A stretch of DNA of 64,000 nucleotides from Phorcus lineatus (GCA_921293015.1 OV121092.1:37145764-37209763), one strand, 5' to 3'; positions 1 through 12,479 are shown, counted from the first letter of the stretch. The notes: a model not told the origin generated them from the letters alone. A program made the numbers and translations.

Positions 1-208
1 CTTAAAAATGCATATTTCTAAACCAAACATTCATCAAATGTACACCACATTGTGTTCTATCGATTGAGCAATACCAATTTCATGTCCGATTCTTGGTTTG
101 GGCTCCAGATTCGAGCTTAAACAGGTACAGATAGCTGATTTTGACCAAATTCGCGGGAAAAGACTGAGTCCAAGATATGCATATTGTTGTAGCGAGCGCG
201 ATAACTTT
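1..208. repeat. Reference satellite monomer (type A)
   Basis: First full unit, used as the coordinate frame for all monomer positions given here. It has 39 G and 41 C in 208 bases and eight CpGs, at p61, p87, p112, p152, p154, p193, p197 and p199. Expected CpG count from base composition is about 7.7, so the unit is not CpG-depleted. It contains two copies of the palindrome ATGCAT (p8-13 and p177-182), a TGTACA palindrome at p39-44 and ATCGAT at p59-64. Its type A markers are ATACC at p71-75, A at p82, GGGCTCC, CGCGGG and CCAAGAT. 208 bp is close to one nucleosome plus linker. The phase is arbitrary: no natural start of the monomer can be deduced. Confidence 0.95.
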
Positions 209-1248
209 CTTAAAAATGCATATTTCTAAACCAAACTTTCATCAAATGTACATCACATTGTGTTCTATCGATTGAGCAAGACCAATTTCCTGTCCGGTTC
301 TTGGTTTGGCCTCAAGTTTCGAGCTTAAACAGGTACATATAGCTGATTTTGACCAAATTTGCGAAAAAAGACTGAGTCCAATATATGCATATTGTTGTAG
401 CGAGCGCGATAACTTTCTTAAAAATGCATACTTCTAAACCAAACTTTCATCAAATGTACATCACATTGTGTTCTATCGATTGAGCAATACCAATTTCCTG
501 TCAGAGTCTTGGTTTGGGCTCAAGATTCGAGCTTAAACAGGTACAGATAGCTGATTTTGAACAAATTCGCGGAAAAAGACTGAGTCCAATATATGCATAT
601 TGTTGTAGCGAGCACGATAACTTTCTTAAAAATGCATATTTCTAAACCAAACTTTCATCAAATGTACACCACATTGTGTTCTATCGATTGAGCAATACCA
701 ATTTCATGTCCGATTCTTGGTTTGGGCTCCAGATTCGAGCTTAAACAGGTACATATAGCTGATTTTGACCAAATTTGCGAAAAAAGACTGAGTCCAATAT
801 ATGCATATTGTTGTAGCGAGCACGATAACTTTCTTAAAAATGCATATTTCTAAACCAAACTTTCATCAAATGTACATCACATTGTGTTCTATCGATTGAG
901 CAATACCAATTTCCTGTCTGATTCTTGGTTTGGGCTCCAGATTCGAGCTTAAACAGGTACAGATAGCTGATTTTGAACAAATTCGCGGAAAAAGACTGAG
1001 TCAAATATATGCATATTGTTGTAGCGAGCGCGATAACTTTCTTAAAAATGCATAATTCTAAACCAAACTTTCATCAAATGTACACCACATTGTGTTCTAT
1101 CGATTGAGTAATACCAATTTCCTGTCCGATTCTTGGTTTGGCCTCCAGATTCGAGCTTAAACAGGTACAGATAGCTGATTTTGACCAAATTCGCGGGAAA
1201 AGACTGAGTCCAATATATGCATTTTGTTGTAGCGAGCACGATAACTTT
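1..1248. repeat. Segmental repeat copy 1 (A-B-C-A-D-E), partner at 7,280
   Basis: Six consecutive monomers follow the order A (with A at p29), B (TATAG and TTTGCG variant), C (with C at p15), A (TATAG variant), D (TCAAATAT at p170-177), E (A at p15, ATTTTG near p183). The same order and the same private markers recur at 7,280-8,527, an offset of 7,279 bp, which is 35 monomers less the one-base deletion near 1,871. The few differences include TCAGAGTC here against TCCGAGTC there, and GGGCTCC against GGCCTCC in the D unit. The left edge is set by the window, so the repeat may extend further left. Confidence 0.85.
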
Positions 1249-3327
1249 CTTAAAAATGCATATTTCTAAACCAAACTTTCATCAAATGTACACCACATTG
1301 TGTTCTATCGATTGAGCAATAGCAATTTCATGTCCGATTCTTGGTTTGGCCTCCAGATTCGAGCTTAAACAGGTACAGATAGCTGATTTTGACCAAATTC
1401 GCGGAAAAAGACTGAGTCCAATATATGCATATTGTTGTAGCGAGCGCGATAACTTTCTTAAAAATGCATATTTCTAAACCAAACTTTCATCAAATGTACA
1501 TCACATTGTGTTCTATCGATTGAGCAAGACCAATTTCCTGTCCGGTTCTTGGTTTGGCCTCCAGATTCGAGCTTAAACAGGTACAGATAGCTGATTTTGA
1601 CCAAATTCGCGGGAAAAGACTGAGTCCAAGATATGCATATTGTTGTAGCGAGCGCGATAACTTTCTTAAAAATGCATATTTCTAAACCAAACTTTCATCA
1701 AATGTACATCACATTGTGTTCTATCGATTGAGAAAGACCAATTTCCTGTCCGATTCTTGGTTTGGCCTCCAGATTCGAGCTTAAACAGGTACAGATAGCT
1801 GATTTTGAACAAATTCGCGGAAAAAGACTGAGTCCAATATATGCATATTGTTGTAGCGAGCACGATAACTTCTTAAAAATGCATATTTCTAAACCAAACT
1901 TTCATCAAATGTACACCACATTGTGTTCTATCGATTGAGCAATACCAATTTCATGTCCGATTCTTGGTTTGGGCTCCAGATTCGAGCTTAAACAGGTACA
2001 GATAGCTGATTTTGACCAAATTCGCGGGAAAAGACTGAGTCCAATATATGCATATTGTTGTAGCGAGCACGATAACTTTCTTAAAAATGCATATTTCTAA
2101 ACCAAACTTTCATCAAATGTACACCACATTGTGTTCTATCGATTGAGCAATAGCAATTTCATGTCCGATTCTTGGTTTGGCCTCCAGATTCGAGCTTAAA
2201 CAGGTACAGATAGCTGATTTTGACCAAATTCGCGGAAAAAGACTGAGTCCAATATATGCATATTGTTGTAGCGAGCGCGATAACTTTCTTAAAAATGCAT
2301 ATTTCTAAACCAAACTTTCATCAAATGTACATCACATTGTGTTCTATCGATTGAGCAATACCAATTTCCTGTCCGATTCTTGGTTTGGCCTCCAGATTCG
2401 AGCTTAAACAGGTACAGATAGCTGATTTTGAACAAATTCGCGGAAAAAGACTGAGTCCAATATATGCATATTGTTGTAGCGAGCACGATAACTTTCTTAA
2501 AAATGCATATTTCTAAACCAAACTTTCATCAAATGTACACCACATTGTGTTCTATCGATTGAGCAATAGCAATTTCATGTCCGATTCTTGGTTTGGGCTC
2601 CAGATTCGAGCTTAAACAGGTACAGATAGCTGATTTTGACCAAATTCGCGGGAAAAGACTGAGTCCAAGATATGCATATTGTTGTAGCGAGCGCGATAAC
2701 TTTCTTAAAAATGCATATTTCTAAACCAAACTTTCATCAAATGTACATCACATTGTGTTCTATCGATTGAGAAAGACCAATTTCCTGTCCGGTTCTTGGT
2801 TTGGCCTCAAGTTTCGAGCTTAAACAGGTACATATAGCTGATTTTGACCAAATTTGCGAAAAAAGACTGAGTCCAATATATGCATATTGTTGTAGCGAGC
2901 GCGATAACTTTCTTAAAAATGCATATTTCTAAACCAAACTTTCATCAAATGTACATCACATTGTGTTCTATCGATTGAGCAATACCAATTTCCTGTCTGA
3001 TTCTTGGTTTGGCCTCCAGATTCGAGCTTAAACAGGTACAGATAGCTGATTTTGAACAAATTCGCGGAAAAAGACTGAGTCCAATATATGCATATTGTTG
3101 TAGCGAGCACGATAACTTTCTTAAAAATGCATATTTCTAAACCAAACTTTCATCAAATGTACATCACATTGTGTTCTATCGATTGAGCAATACCAATTTC
3201 CTGTCTGATTCTTGGTTTGGCCTCCAGATTCGAGCTTAAACAGGTACAGATAGCTGATTTTGAACAAATTCGCGGAAAAAGACTGAGTCCAATATATGCA
3301 TATTGTTGTAGCGAGCGCGATAACTTT
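1249..3327. repeat. Mixed satellite monomers F', B, K, A, D
   Basis: Ten monomers without a clean internal period: F', B with GGCCTCCAG, a GAAAGACC hybrid, A, F', K, F, B with GAAAGACC, D, D. The hybrid unit at 1,665 carries the B-like left half (GAAAGACC) and a K-like right half (CCGATT, CTCCAG, GAAC). It ends with a one-base deletion at about 1,871 (ATAACTTCTT in place of ATAACTTTCTT), which shifts the register of all later units by one. The four-unit string K-F-B-D at 2,288-3,119 returns at 4,576-5,407, an offset of 2,288 bp (11 monomers). Confidence 0.8.
1866..1876. other. One-base deletion shifting the repeat register
   Basis: The monomer junction reads AACTTCTTAA where nearly all others read AACTTTCTTAA. 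The affected unit is 207 bp. From here on, unit starts are one base earlier than a strict 208 grid from base 1. Confidence 0.9.
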
Positions 3328-4783
3328 CTTAAAAATGCATAATTCTAAACCAAACTTTCATCAAATGTACACCACATTGTGTTCTATCGATTGAGTAATA
3401 CCAATTTCCTGTCCGATTCTTGGTTTGGCCTCCAGATTCGAGCTTAAACAGGTACAGATAGCTGATTTTGACCAAATTCGCGGAAAAAGACTGAGTCCAA
3501 TATATGCATTTTGTTGTAGCGAGCACGATAACTTTCTTAAAAATGCATAATTCTAAACCAAACTTTCATCAAATGTACACCACATTGTGTTCTATCGATT
3601 GAGTAATACCAATTTCCTGTCCGATTCTTGGTTTAGCCTCCAGATTCGAGCTTAAACAGGTACAGATAGCTGATTTTGACCAAATTCGCGGGAAAAGACT
3701 GAGTCCAATATATGCATATTGTTGTAGCGAGCGCGATAACTTTCTTAAAAATGCATATTTCTAAACCAAACTTTCATCAAATGTACATCACATTGTGTTC
3801 TATCGATTGAGCAATACCAATTTCCTGTCCGATTCTTGGTTTGGCCTCCAGATTCGAGCTTAAACAGGTACAGATAGCTGATTTTGAACAAATTCGCGGA
3901 AAAAGACTGAGTCCAATATATGCATATTGTTGTAGCGAGCACGATAACTTTCTTAAAAATGCATATTTCTAAACCAAACTTTCATCAAATGTACACCACA
4001 TTGTGTTCTATCGATTAAGCAATACCAATTTCATGTCCGATTCTTGGTTTGGCCTCCAGATTCGAGCTTAAACAGGTACAGATAGCTGATTTTGAACAAA
4101 TTCGCGGAAAAAGACTGAGTCCAATATATGCATATTGTTGTAGCGAGCGCGATAACTTTCTTAAAAATGCATAATTCTAAACCAAACTTTCATCAAATGT
4201 ACACCACATTGTGTTCTATCGATTGAGTAATACCAATTTCCTGTCCGATTCTTGGTTTGGCCTCCAGATTCGAGCTTAAACAGGTACAGATAGCTGATTT
4301 TGACCAAATTCGCGGAAAAAGACTGAGTCCAATATATGCATTTTGTTGTAGCGAGCACGATAACTTTCTTAAAAATGCATAATTCTAAACCAAACTTTCA
4401 TCAAATGTACACCACATTGTGTTCTATCGATTGAGTAATACCAATTTCCTGTCCGATTCTTGGTTTAGCCTCCAGATTCGAGCTTAAACAGGTACAGATA
4501 GCTGATTTTGACCAAATTCGCGGGAAAAGACTGAGTCCAATATATGCATATTGTTGTAGCGAGCGCGATAACTTTCTTAAAAATGCATATTTCTAAACCA
4601 AACTTTCATCAAATGTACATCACATTGTGTTCTATCGATTGAGCAATACCAATTTCCTGTCCGATTCTTGGTTTGGCCTCCAGATTCGAGCTTAAACAGG
4701 TACAGATAGCTGATTTTGAACAAATTCGCGGAAAAAGACTGAGTCCAATATATGCATATTGTTGTAGCGAGCACGATAACTTT
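3328..4783. repeat. 832-bp tetramer HOR, E-E'-K units
   Basis: Monomers run E, E', K, A-like and then E, E', K, a period of four units (832 bp). E' is a variant of E with GGTTTAGCC in place of GGTTTGGCC; it occurs at 3,536, 4,368 and 6,032 and marks these copies as related. Both copies of E carry A at p15 and ATTTTG near p183. The A-like unit at 3,952 is itself unusual (GATTAAGC near p62 and a GAAC right half). Confidence 0.8.
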
Positions 4784-6239
4784 CTTAAAAATGCATATTT
4801 CTAAACCAAACTTTCATCAAATGTACACCACATTGTGTTCTATCGATTGAGCAATAGCAATTTCATGTCCGATTCTTGGTTTGGGCTCCAGATTCGAGCT
4901 TAAACAGGTACAGATAGCTGATTTTGACCAAATTCGCGGGAAAAGACTGAGTCCAAGATATGCATATTGTTGTAGCGAGCGCGATAACTTTCTTAAAAAT
5001 GCATATTTCTAAACCAAACTTTCATCAAATGTACATCACATTGTGTTCTATCGATTGAGAAAGACCAATTTCCTGTCCGGTTCTTGGTTTGGCCTCAAGT
5101 TTCGAGCTTAAACAGGTACATATAGCTGATTTTGACCAAATTTGCGAAAAAAGACTGAGTCCAATATATGCATATTGTTGTAGCGAGCGCGATAACTTTC
5201 TTAAAAATGCATATTTCTAAACCAAACTTTCATCAAATGTACATCACATTGTGTTCTATCGATTGAGCAATACCAATTTCCTGTCTGATTCTTGGTTTGG
5301 CCTCCAGATTCGAGCTTAAACAGGTACAGATAGCTGATTTTGAACAAATTCGCGGAAAAAGACTGAGTCCAATATATGCATATTGTTGTAGCGAGCACGA
5401 TAACTTTCTTAAAAATGCATATTTCTAAACCAAACTTTCATCAAATGTACACCACATTGTGTTCTATCGATTGAGCAATACCAATTTCATGTCCGATTCT
5501 TGGTTTGGGCTCCAGATTCGAGCTTAAACAGGTACATATAGCTGATTTTGACCAAATTTGCGAAAAAAGACTGAGTCCAATATATGCATATTGTTGTAGC
5601 GAGCACGATAACTTTCTTAAAAATGCATATTTCTAAACCAAACTTTCATCAAATGTACATCACATTGTGTTCTATCGATAGAGCAATACCAATTTCCTGT
5701 CTGATTCTTGGTTTGGCCTCCAGATTCGAGCTTAAACAGGTACAGATAGCTGATTTTGAACAAATTCGCGGAAAAAGACTGAGTCCAATATATGCATATT
5801 GTTGTAGCGAGCGCGATAACTTTCTTAAAAATGCATAATTCTAAACCAAACTTTCATCAAATGTACACCACATTGTGTTCTATCGATTGAGTAATACCAA
5901 TTTCCTGTCCGATTCTTGGTTTGGCCTCCAGATTCGAGCTTAAACAGGTACAGATAGCTGATTTTGACCAAATTCGCGGAAAAAGACTGAGTCCAATATA
6001 TGCATTTTGTTGTAGCGAGCACGATAACTTTCTTAAAAATGCATAATTCTAAACCAAACTTTCATCAAATGTACACCACATTGTGTTCTATCGATTGAGT
6101 AATACCAATTTCCTGTCCGATTCTTGGTTTAGCCTCCAGATTCGAGCTTAAACAGGTACAGATAGCTGATTTTGACCAAATTCGCGGGAAAAGACTGAGT
6201 CCAATATATGCATTTTGTTGTAGCGAGCACGATAACTTT
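4784..6239. repeat. Mixed monomers F, B, D, A, D, E, E'
   Basis: Seven monomers. The leading F-B-D string completes the repeat of 2,288-3,119, including the distinctive GAAAGACC B variant. The D unit at 5,616 has GATAGAGC in place of GATTGAGC; this removes the usual plus-strand TGA and opens a longer chance reading frame. The closing E-E' pair (5,824 and 6,032) echoes the tetramer block just upstream, but here both units have ATTTTG and GCACG at the right end. Confidence 0.75.
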
Positions 6240-7279
6240 CTTAAAAATGCATATTTCTAAACCAAATTTTCATCAAATGTACACCACATTGTGTTCTATC
6301 GATTGAGCAATAGCAATTTCATGTCCGATTCTTGGTTTGGCCTCCAGATTCGAGCTTAAACAGGTACAGATAGCTGATTTTGACCAAATTCGCGGAAAAA
6401 GACTGAGTCCAAGATATGCATATTGTTGTAGCGAGCGCGATAACTTTCTTAAAAATGCATATTTCTAAACCAAACTTTCATCAAATGTACATCACATTGT
6501 GTTCTATCGATTGAGCAAGACCAATTTCCTGTCCGGTTCTTGGTTTGGCCTCAAGTTTCGAGCTTAAACAGGTACATATAGCTGATTTTGACCAAATTTG
6601 CGAAAAAAGACTGAGTCCAATATATGCATATTGTTGTAGCGAGCGCGATAACTTTCTTAAAAATGCATATTTCTAAACCAAACTTTCATCAAATGTACAC
6701 CACATTGTGTTCTATCGATTGAGCAATAGCAATTTCATGTCCGATTCTTGGTTTGGCCTCCAGATTCGAGCTTAAACAGGTACAGATAGCTGATTTTGAC
6801 CAAATTCGCGGAAAAAGACTGAGTCCAAGATATGCATATTGTTGTAGCGAGCGCGATAACTTTCTTAAAAATGCATATTTCTAAACCAAACTTTCATCAA
6901 ATGTACATCACATTGTGTTCTATCGATTGAGCAAGACCAATTTCCTGTCCGGTTCTTGGTTTGGCCTCAAGTTTCGAGCTTAAACAGGTACAGATAGCTG
7001 ATTTTGACCAAATTCGCGGAAAAAGACTGAGTCCAATATATGCATATTGTTGTAGCGAGCGCGATAACTTTCTTAAAAATGCATATTTCTAAACCAAACT
7101 TTCATCAAATGTACATCACATTGTGTTCTATCGATTGAGCAATACCAATTTCCTGTCCGATTCTTGGTTTGGCCTCCAGATTCGAGCTTAAACAGGTACA
7201 GATAGCTGATTTTGAACAAATTCGCGGAAAAAGACTGAGTCCAATATATGCATATTGTTGTAGCGAGCACGATAACTTT
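6240..7279. repeat. 416-bp dimer HOR F'-B (two copies) plus K
   Basis: F' and B alternate twice (6,240, 6,448, 6,656, 6,864), a 416-bp dimer. Both F' units have CCAAGATATG near p171, which links them. The two B units differ in the right half: the first has TATAG with TTTGCG, the second has CAGATAG with TTCGCGG. A K unit at 7,072 follows. The F'-B-K string returns at 35,776, 36,816, 59,906 and, with D in place of K, 62,194. Confidence 0.8.
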
Positions 7280-8527
7280 CTTAAAAATGCATATTTCTAA
7301 ACCAAACATTCATCAAATGTACACCACATTGTGTTCTATCGATTGAGCAATACCAATTTCATGTCCGATTCTTGGTTTGGGCTCCAGATTCGAGCTTAAA
7401 CAGGTACAGATAGCTGATTTTGACCAAATTCGCGGGAAAAGACTGAGTCCAAGATATGCATATTGTTGTAGCGAGCGCGATAACTTTCTTAAAAATGCAT
7501 ATTTCTAAACCAAACTTTCATCAAATGTACATCACATTGTGTTCTATCGATTGAGCAAGACCAATTTCCTGTCCGGTTCTTGGTTTGGCCTCAAGTTTCG
7601 AGCTTAAACAGGTACATATAGCTGATTTTGACCAAATTTGCGAAAAAAGACTGAGTCCAATATATGCATATTGTTGTAGCGAGCGCGATAACTTTCTTAA
7701 AAATGCATACTTCTAAACCAAACTTTCATCAAATGTACATCACATTGTGTTCTATCGATTGAGCAATACCAATTTCCTGTCCGAGTCTTGGTTTGGGCTC
7801 AAGATTCGAGCTTAAACAGGTACAGATAGCTGATTTTGAACAAATTCGCGGAAAAAGACTGAGTCCAATATATGCATATTGTTGTAGCGAGCACGATAAC
7901 TTTCTTAAAAATGCATATTTCTAAACCAAACTTTCATCAAATGTACACCACATTGTGTTCTATCGATTGAGCAATACCAATTTCATGTCCGATTCTTGGT
8001 TTGGGCTCCAGATTCGAGCTTAAACAGGTACATATAGCTGATTTTGACCAAATTTGCGAAAAAAGACTGAGTCCAATATATGCATATTGTTGTAGCGAGC
8101 ACGATAACTTTCTTAAAAATGCATATTTCTAAACCAAACTTTCATCAAATGTACATCACATTGTGTTCTATCGATTGAGCAATACCAATTTCCTGTCTGA
8201 TTCTTGGTTTGGCCTCCAGATTCGAGCTTAAACAGGTACAGATAGCTGATTTTGAACAAATTCGCGGAAAAAGACTGAGTCAAATATATGCATATTTTTG
8301 TAGCGAGCGCGATAACTTTCTTAAAAATGCATAATTCTAAACCAAACTTTCATCAAATGTACACCACATTGTGTTCTATCGATTGAGTAATACCAATTTC
8401 CTGTCCGATTCTTGGTTTGGCCTCCAGATTCGAGCTTAAACAGGTACAGATAGCTGATTTTGACCAAATTCGCGGGAAAAGACTGAGTCCAATATATGCA
8501 TTTTGTTGTAGCGAGCACGATAACTTT
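7280..8527. repeat. Segmental repeat copy 2 (A-B-C-A-D-E)
   Basis: Partner of the first six monomers of the window at an offset of 7,279 bp. All diagnostic features recur in order: A at p29 in the first unit, C at p15 in the C unit, TCAAATAT in the D unit, and A at p15 with CGCGGG and ATTTTG in the E unit. One private change is ATATTTTTG in place of ATATTGTTG near 8,291. The closing D-E pair (8,112-8,527) is repeated at once at 8,736-9,151. Confidence 0.85.
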
Positions 8528-9359
8528 CTTAAAAATGCATATTTCTAAACCAAACTTTCATCAAATGTACACCACATTGTGTTCTATCGATTGAGCAATA
8601 GCAATTTCATGTCCGATTCTTGGTTTGGGCTCCAGATTCGAGCTTAAACAGGTACATATAGCTGATTTTGACCAAATTTGCGAAAAAAGACTGAGTCCAA
8701 TATATGCATATTGTTGTAGCGAGCACGATAACTTTCTTAAAAATGCATATTTCTAAACCAAACTTTCATCAAATGTACATCACATTGTGTTCTATCGATT
8801 GAGCAATACCAATTTCCTGTCTGATTCTTGGTTTGGCCTCCAGATTCGAGCTTAAACAGGTACAGATAGCTGATTTTGAACAAATTCGCGGAAAAAGACT
8901 GAGTCAAATATATGCATATTGTTGTAGCGAGCGCGATAACTTTCTTAAAAATGCATAATTCTAAACCAAACTTTCATCAAATGTACACCACATTGTGTTC
9001 TATCGATTGAGTAATACCAATTTCCTGTCCGATTCTTGGTTTGGCCTCCAGATTCGAGCTTAAACAGGTACAGATAGCTGATTTTGACCAAATTCGCGGG
9101 AAAAGACTGAGTCCAATATATGCATTTTGTTGTAGCGAGCACGATAACTTTCTTAAAAATGCATATTTCTAAACCAAACTTTCATCAAATGTACACCACA
9201 TTGTGTTCTATCGATTGAGCAATAGCAATTTCATGTCCGATTCTTGGTTTGGCCTCCAGATTCGAGCTTAAACAGGTACAGATAGCTGATTTTGACCAAA
9301 TTCGCGGAAAAAGACTGAGTCCAATATATGCATATTGTTGTAGCGAGCGCGATAACTTT
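8112..9359. repeat. 624-bp trimer HOR D-E-F (two copies)
   Basis: D (TCAAATAT variant), E (A at p15, CGCGGG, ATTTTG), F occurs at 8,112-8,735 and again at 8,736-9,359. The third monomer differs between copies: GGGCTCC with the TATAG/TTTGCG right half in the first, GGCCTCC with CAGATAG/TTCGCGG in the second. The first two units of the first copy also belong to the longer A-B-C-A-D-E segmental repeat, so the trimer looks like a later local duplication of its right end. Confidence 0.75.
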
Positions 9360-9567
9360 CTTAAAAATGCATATTTCTAAACCAAACTTTCATCAAATGT
9401 ACATCACATTGTGTTCTATCGATTGAGCAAGACCAATTTCCTGTCCGGTTCTTGGTTTGGCCTCAAGTTTCGAGCTTAAACAGGTACATATAGCTGATTT
9501 TGACCAAATTTGCGAAAAAAGACTGAGTCCAATATATGCATATTGTTGTAGCGAGCGCGATAACTTT
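9360..9567. repeat. Single B-type satellite monomer
   Basis: A B unit with AGACC, CCGGTT, CTCAAGTTT and the linked TATAG/TTTGCG right half. It separates the D-E-F trimers from the tetramer array that begins at the next unit. Confidence 0.75.
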
Positions 9568-12479
9568 CTTAAAAATGCATATTTCTAAACCAAACTTTCA
9601 TCTAATGTACACCACATTGTGTTCTATCGATTGAGCAATAGCAATTTCATGTCCGATTCTTGGTTTGGCCTCCAGATTCGAGCTTAAACAGGTACAGATA
9701 GCTGATTTTGACCAAATTCGCGGAAAAAGACTGAGTCCAAGATATGCATATTGTTGTAGCGAGCGCGATAACTTTCTTAAAAATGCATATTTCTAAACCA
9801 AACTTTCATCAAATGTACATCACATTGTGTTCTATCGATTGAGCAAGACCAATTTCCTGTCCGGTTCTTGGTTTGGCCTCAAGTTTCGAGCTTAAACAGG
9901 TACAGATAGCTGATTTTGACCAAATTCGCGGAAAAAGACTGAGTCCAATATATGCATATTGTTGTAGCGAGCGCGATAACTTTCTTAAAAATGCATATTT
10001 CTAAACCAAACTTTCATCAAATGTACATCACATTGTGTTCTATCGATTGAGTAATACCAATTTCCTGTCCGATTCTTGGTTTGGCCTCCAGATTCGAGCT
10101 TAAACAGGTACAGATAGCTGATTTTGACCAAATTCGCGGGAAAAGACTGAGTCCAATATATGCATTTTGTTGTAGCGAGCACGATAACTTTCTTAAAAAT
10201 GCATATTTCTAAACCAAACTTTCATCAAATGTACACCACATTGTGTTCTATCGATTGAGCAATAGCAATTTCATGTCCGATTCTTGGTTTGGCCTCAAGT
10301 TTCGAGCTTAAACAGGTACAGATAGCTGATTTTGACCAAATTCGCGGAAAAAGACTGAGTCCAATATATGCATATTGTTGTAGCGAGCGCGATAACTTTC
10401 TTAAAAATGCATATTTCTAAACCAAACTTTCATCTAATGTACACCACATTGTGTTCTATCGATTGAGCAATAGCAATTTCATGTCCGATTCTTGGTTTGG
10501 CCTCCAGATTCGAGCTTAAACAGGTACAGATAGCTGATTTTGACCAAATTCGCGGAAAAAGACTGAGTCCAAGATATGCATATTGTTGTAGCGAGCGCGA
10601 TAACTTTCTTAAAAATGCATATTTCTAAACCAAACTTTCATCAAATGTACACCACATTGTGTTCTATCGATTGAGCAAGACCAATTTCCTGTCCGGTTCT
10701 TGGTTTGGCCTCAAGTTTCGAGCTTAAACAGGTACAGATAGCTGATTTTGACCAAATTCGCGGAAAAAGACTGAGTCCAATATATGCATATTGTTGTAGC
10801 GAGCGCGATAACTTTCTTAAAAATGCATATTTCTAAACCAAACTTTCATCAAATGTACATCACATTGTGTTCTATCGATTGAGTAATACCAATTTCCTGT
10901 CCGATTCTTGGTTTGGCCTCCAGATTCGAGCTTAAACAGGTACAGATAGCTGATTTTGACCAAATTCGCGGGAAAAGACTGAGTCCAATATATGCATTTT
11001 GTTGTAGCGAGCACGATAACTTTCTTAAAAATGCATATTTCTAAACCAAACTTTCATCAAATGTACACCACATTGTGTTCTATCGATTGAGCAATAGCAA
11101 TTTCATGTCCGATTCTTGGTTTGGCCTCAAGTTTCGAGCTTAAACAGGTACAGATAGCTGATTTTGACCAAATTCGCGGAAAAAGACTGAGTCCAATATA
11201 TGCATATTGTTGTAGCGAGCGCGATAACTTTCTTAAAAATGCATATTTCTAAACCAAACTTTCATCTAATGTACACCACATTGTGTTCTATCGATTGAGC
11301 AATAGCAATTTCATGTCCGATTCTTGGTTTGGCCTCCAGATTCGAGCTTAAACAGGTACAGATAGCTGATTTTGACCAAATTCGCGGAAAAAGACTGAGT
11401 CCAAGATATGCATATTGTTGTAGCGAGCGCGATAACTTTCTTAAAAATGCATATTTCTAAACCAAACTTTCATCAAATGTACACCACATTGTGTTCTATC
11501 GATTGAGCAAGACCAATTTCCTGTCCGGTTCTTGGTTTGGCCTCAAGTTTCGAGCTTAAACAGGTACAGATAGCTGATTTTGACCAAATTCGCGGAAAAA
11601 GACTGAGTCCAATATATGCATATTGTTGTAGCGAGCGCGATAACTTTCTTAAAAATGCATATTTCTAAACCAAACTTTCATCAAATGTACATCACATTGT
11701 GTTCTATCGATTGAGCAATACCAATTTCCTGTCCGATTCTTGGTTTGGCCTCCAGATTCGAGCTTAAACAGGTACAGATAGCTGATTTTGAACAAATTCG
11801 CGGAAAAAGACTGAGTCCAATATATGCATATTGTTGTAGCGAGCACGATAACTTTCTTAAAAATGCATATTTCTAAACCAAACTTTCATCAAATGTACAC
11901 CACATTGTGTTCTATCGATTGAGCAATACCAATTTCATGTCCGATTCTTGGTTTGGGCTCCAGATTCGAGCTTAAACAGGTACAGATAGCTGATTTTGAC
12001 CAAATTCGCGGAAAAAGACTGAGTCCAAGATATGCATATTGTTGTAGCGAGCGCGATAACTTTCTTAAAAATGCATATTTCTAAACCAAACTTTCATCTA
12101 ATGTACACCACATTGTGTTCTATCGATTGAGCAATAGCAATTTCATGTCCGATTCTTGGTTTGGCCTCCAGATTCGAGCTTAAACAGGTACAGATAGCTG
12201 ATTTTGACCAAATTCGCGGAAAAAGACTGAGTCCAAGATATGCATATTGTTGTAGCGAGCGCGATAACTTTCTTAAAAATGCATATTTCTAAACCAAACT
12301 TTCATCAAATGTACATCACATTGTGTTCTATCGATTGAGCAAGACCAATTTCCTGTCCGGTTCTTGGTTTGGCCTCAAGTTTCGAGCTTAAACAGGTACA
12401 GATAGCTGATTTTGAACAAATTCGCGGAAAAAGACTGAGTCCAATATATGCATATTGTTGTAGCGAGCACGATAACTTT
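9568..12479. repeat. 832-bp tetramer HOR led by the TCTAATG F' monomer
   Basis: A private T at p36 (TCTAATG in place of TCAAATG) marks F' units at 9,568, 10,400, 11,232 and 12,064, exactly 832 bp apart. The first two tetramers are F', B, E, F with CTCAAGTTT. The third is F', B, K, A. The fourth starts F' and then passes into a B/K hybrid at 12,272, with a B left half and a GAAC/GCACG right half. The E units here carry T at p15 yet keep the E markers GAGTAA and ATTTTG, so they look like recombinants of E with a T-p15 unit. B units at 10,608 and 11,440 have C at p45, unlike most B. Confidence 0.88.

Noticed and set aside
145-170. CENP-B box-like site around CGCGGGAAAAG
   Set aside because: The pattern NTTCGNNNNANNCGGGN fits the first half but lacks the second CGGG on the plus strand, and the reverse orientation also fails.
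1-208. Internal sub-repeats of the monomer (ACCAA at p22, p73 and p144)
   Set aside because: The three ACCAA words are 51 and 71 bp apart with little flanking similarity, so an origin of the unit from a shorter repeat is not supported by eye.
5584-5838. Plus-strand 84-codon ORF (also 55,089-55,343 and 57,794-58,048)
   Set aside because: These exist only because a substitution removes the usual TGA near p65-67 (GATAGAGC or AATTTTGC in place of ATTGAGC). They end at TAA made by A at p15 in the next unit. The two right-hand cases are duplicates of each other.
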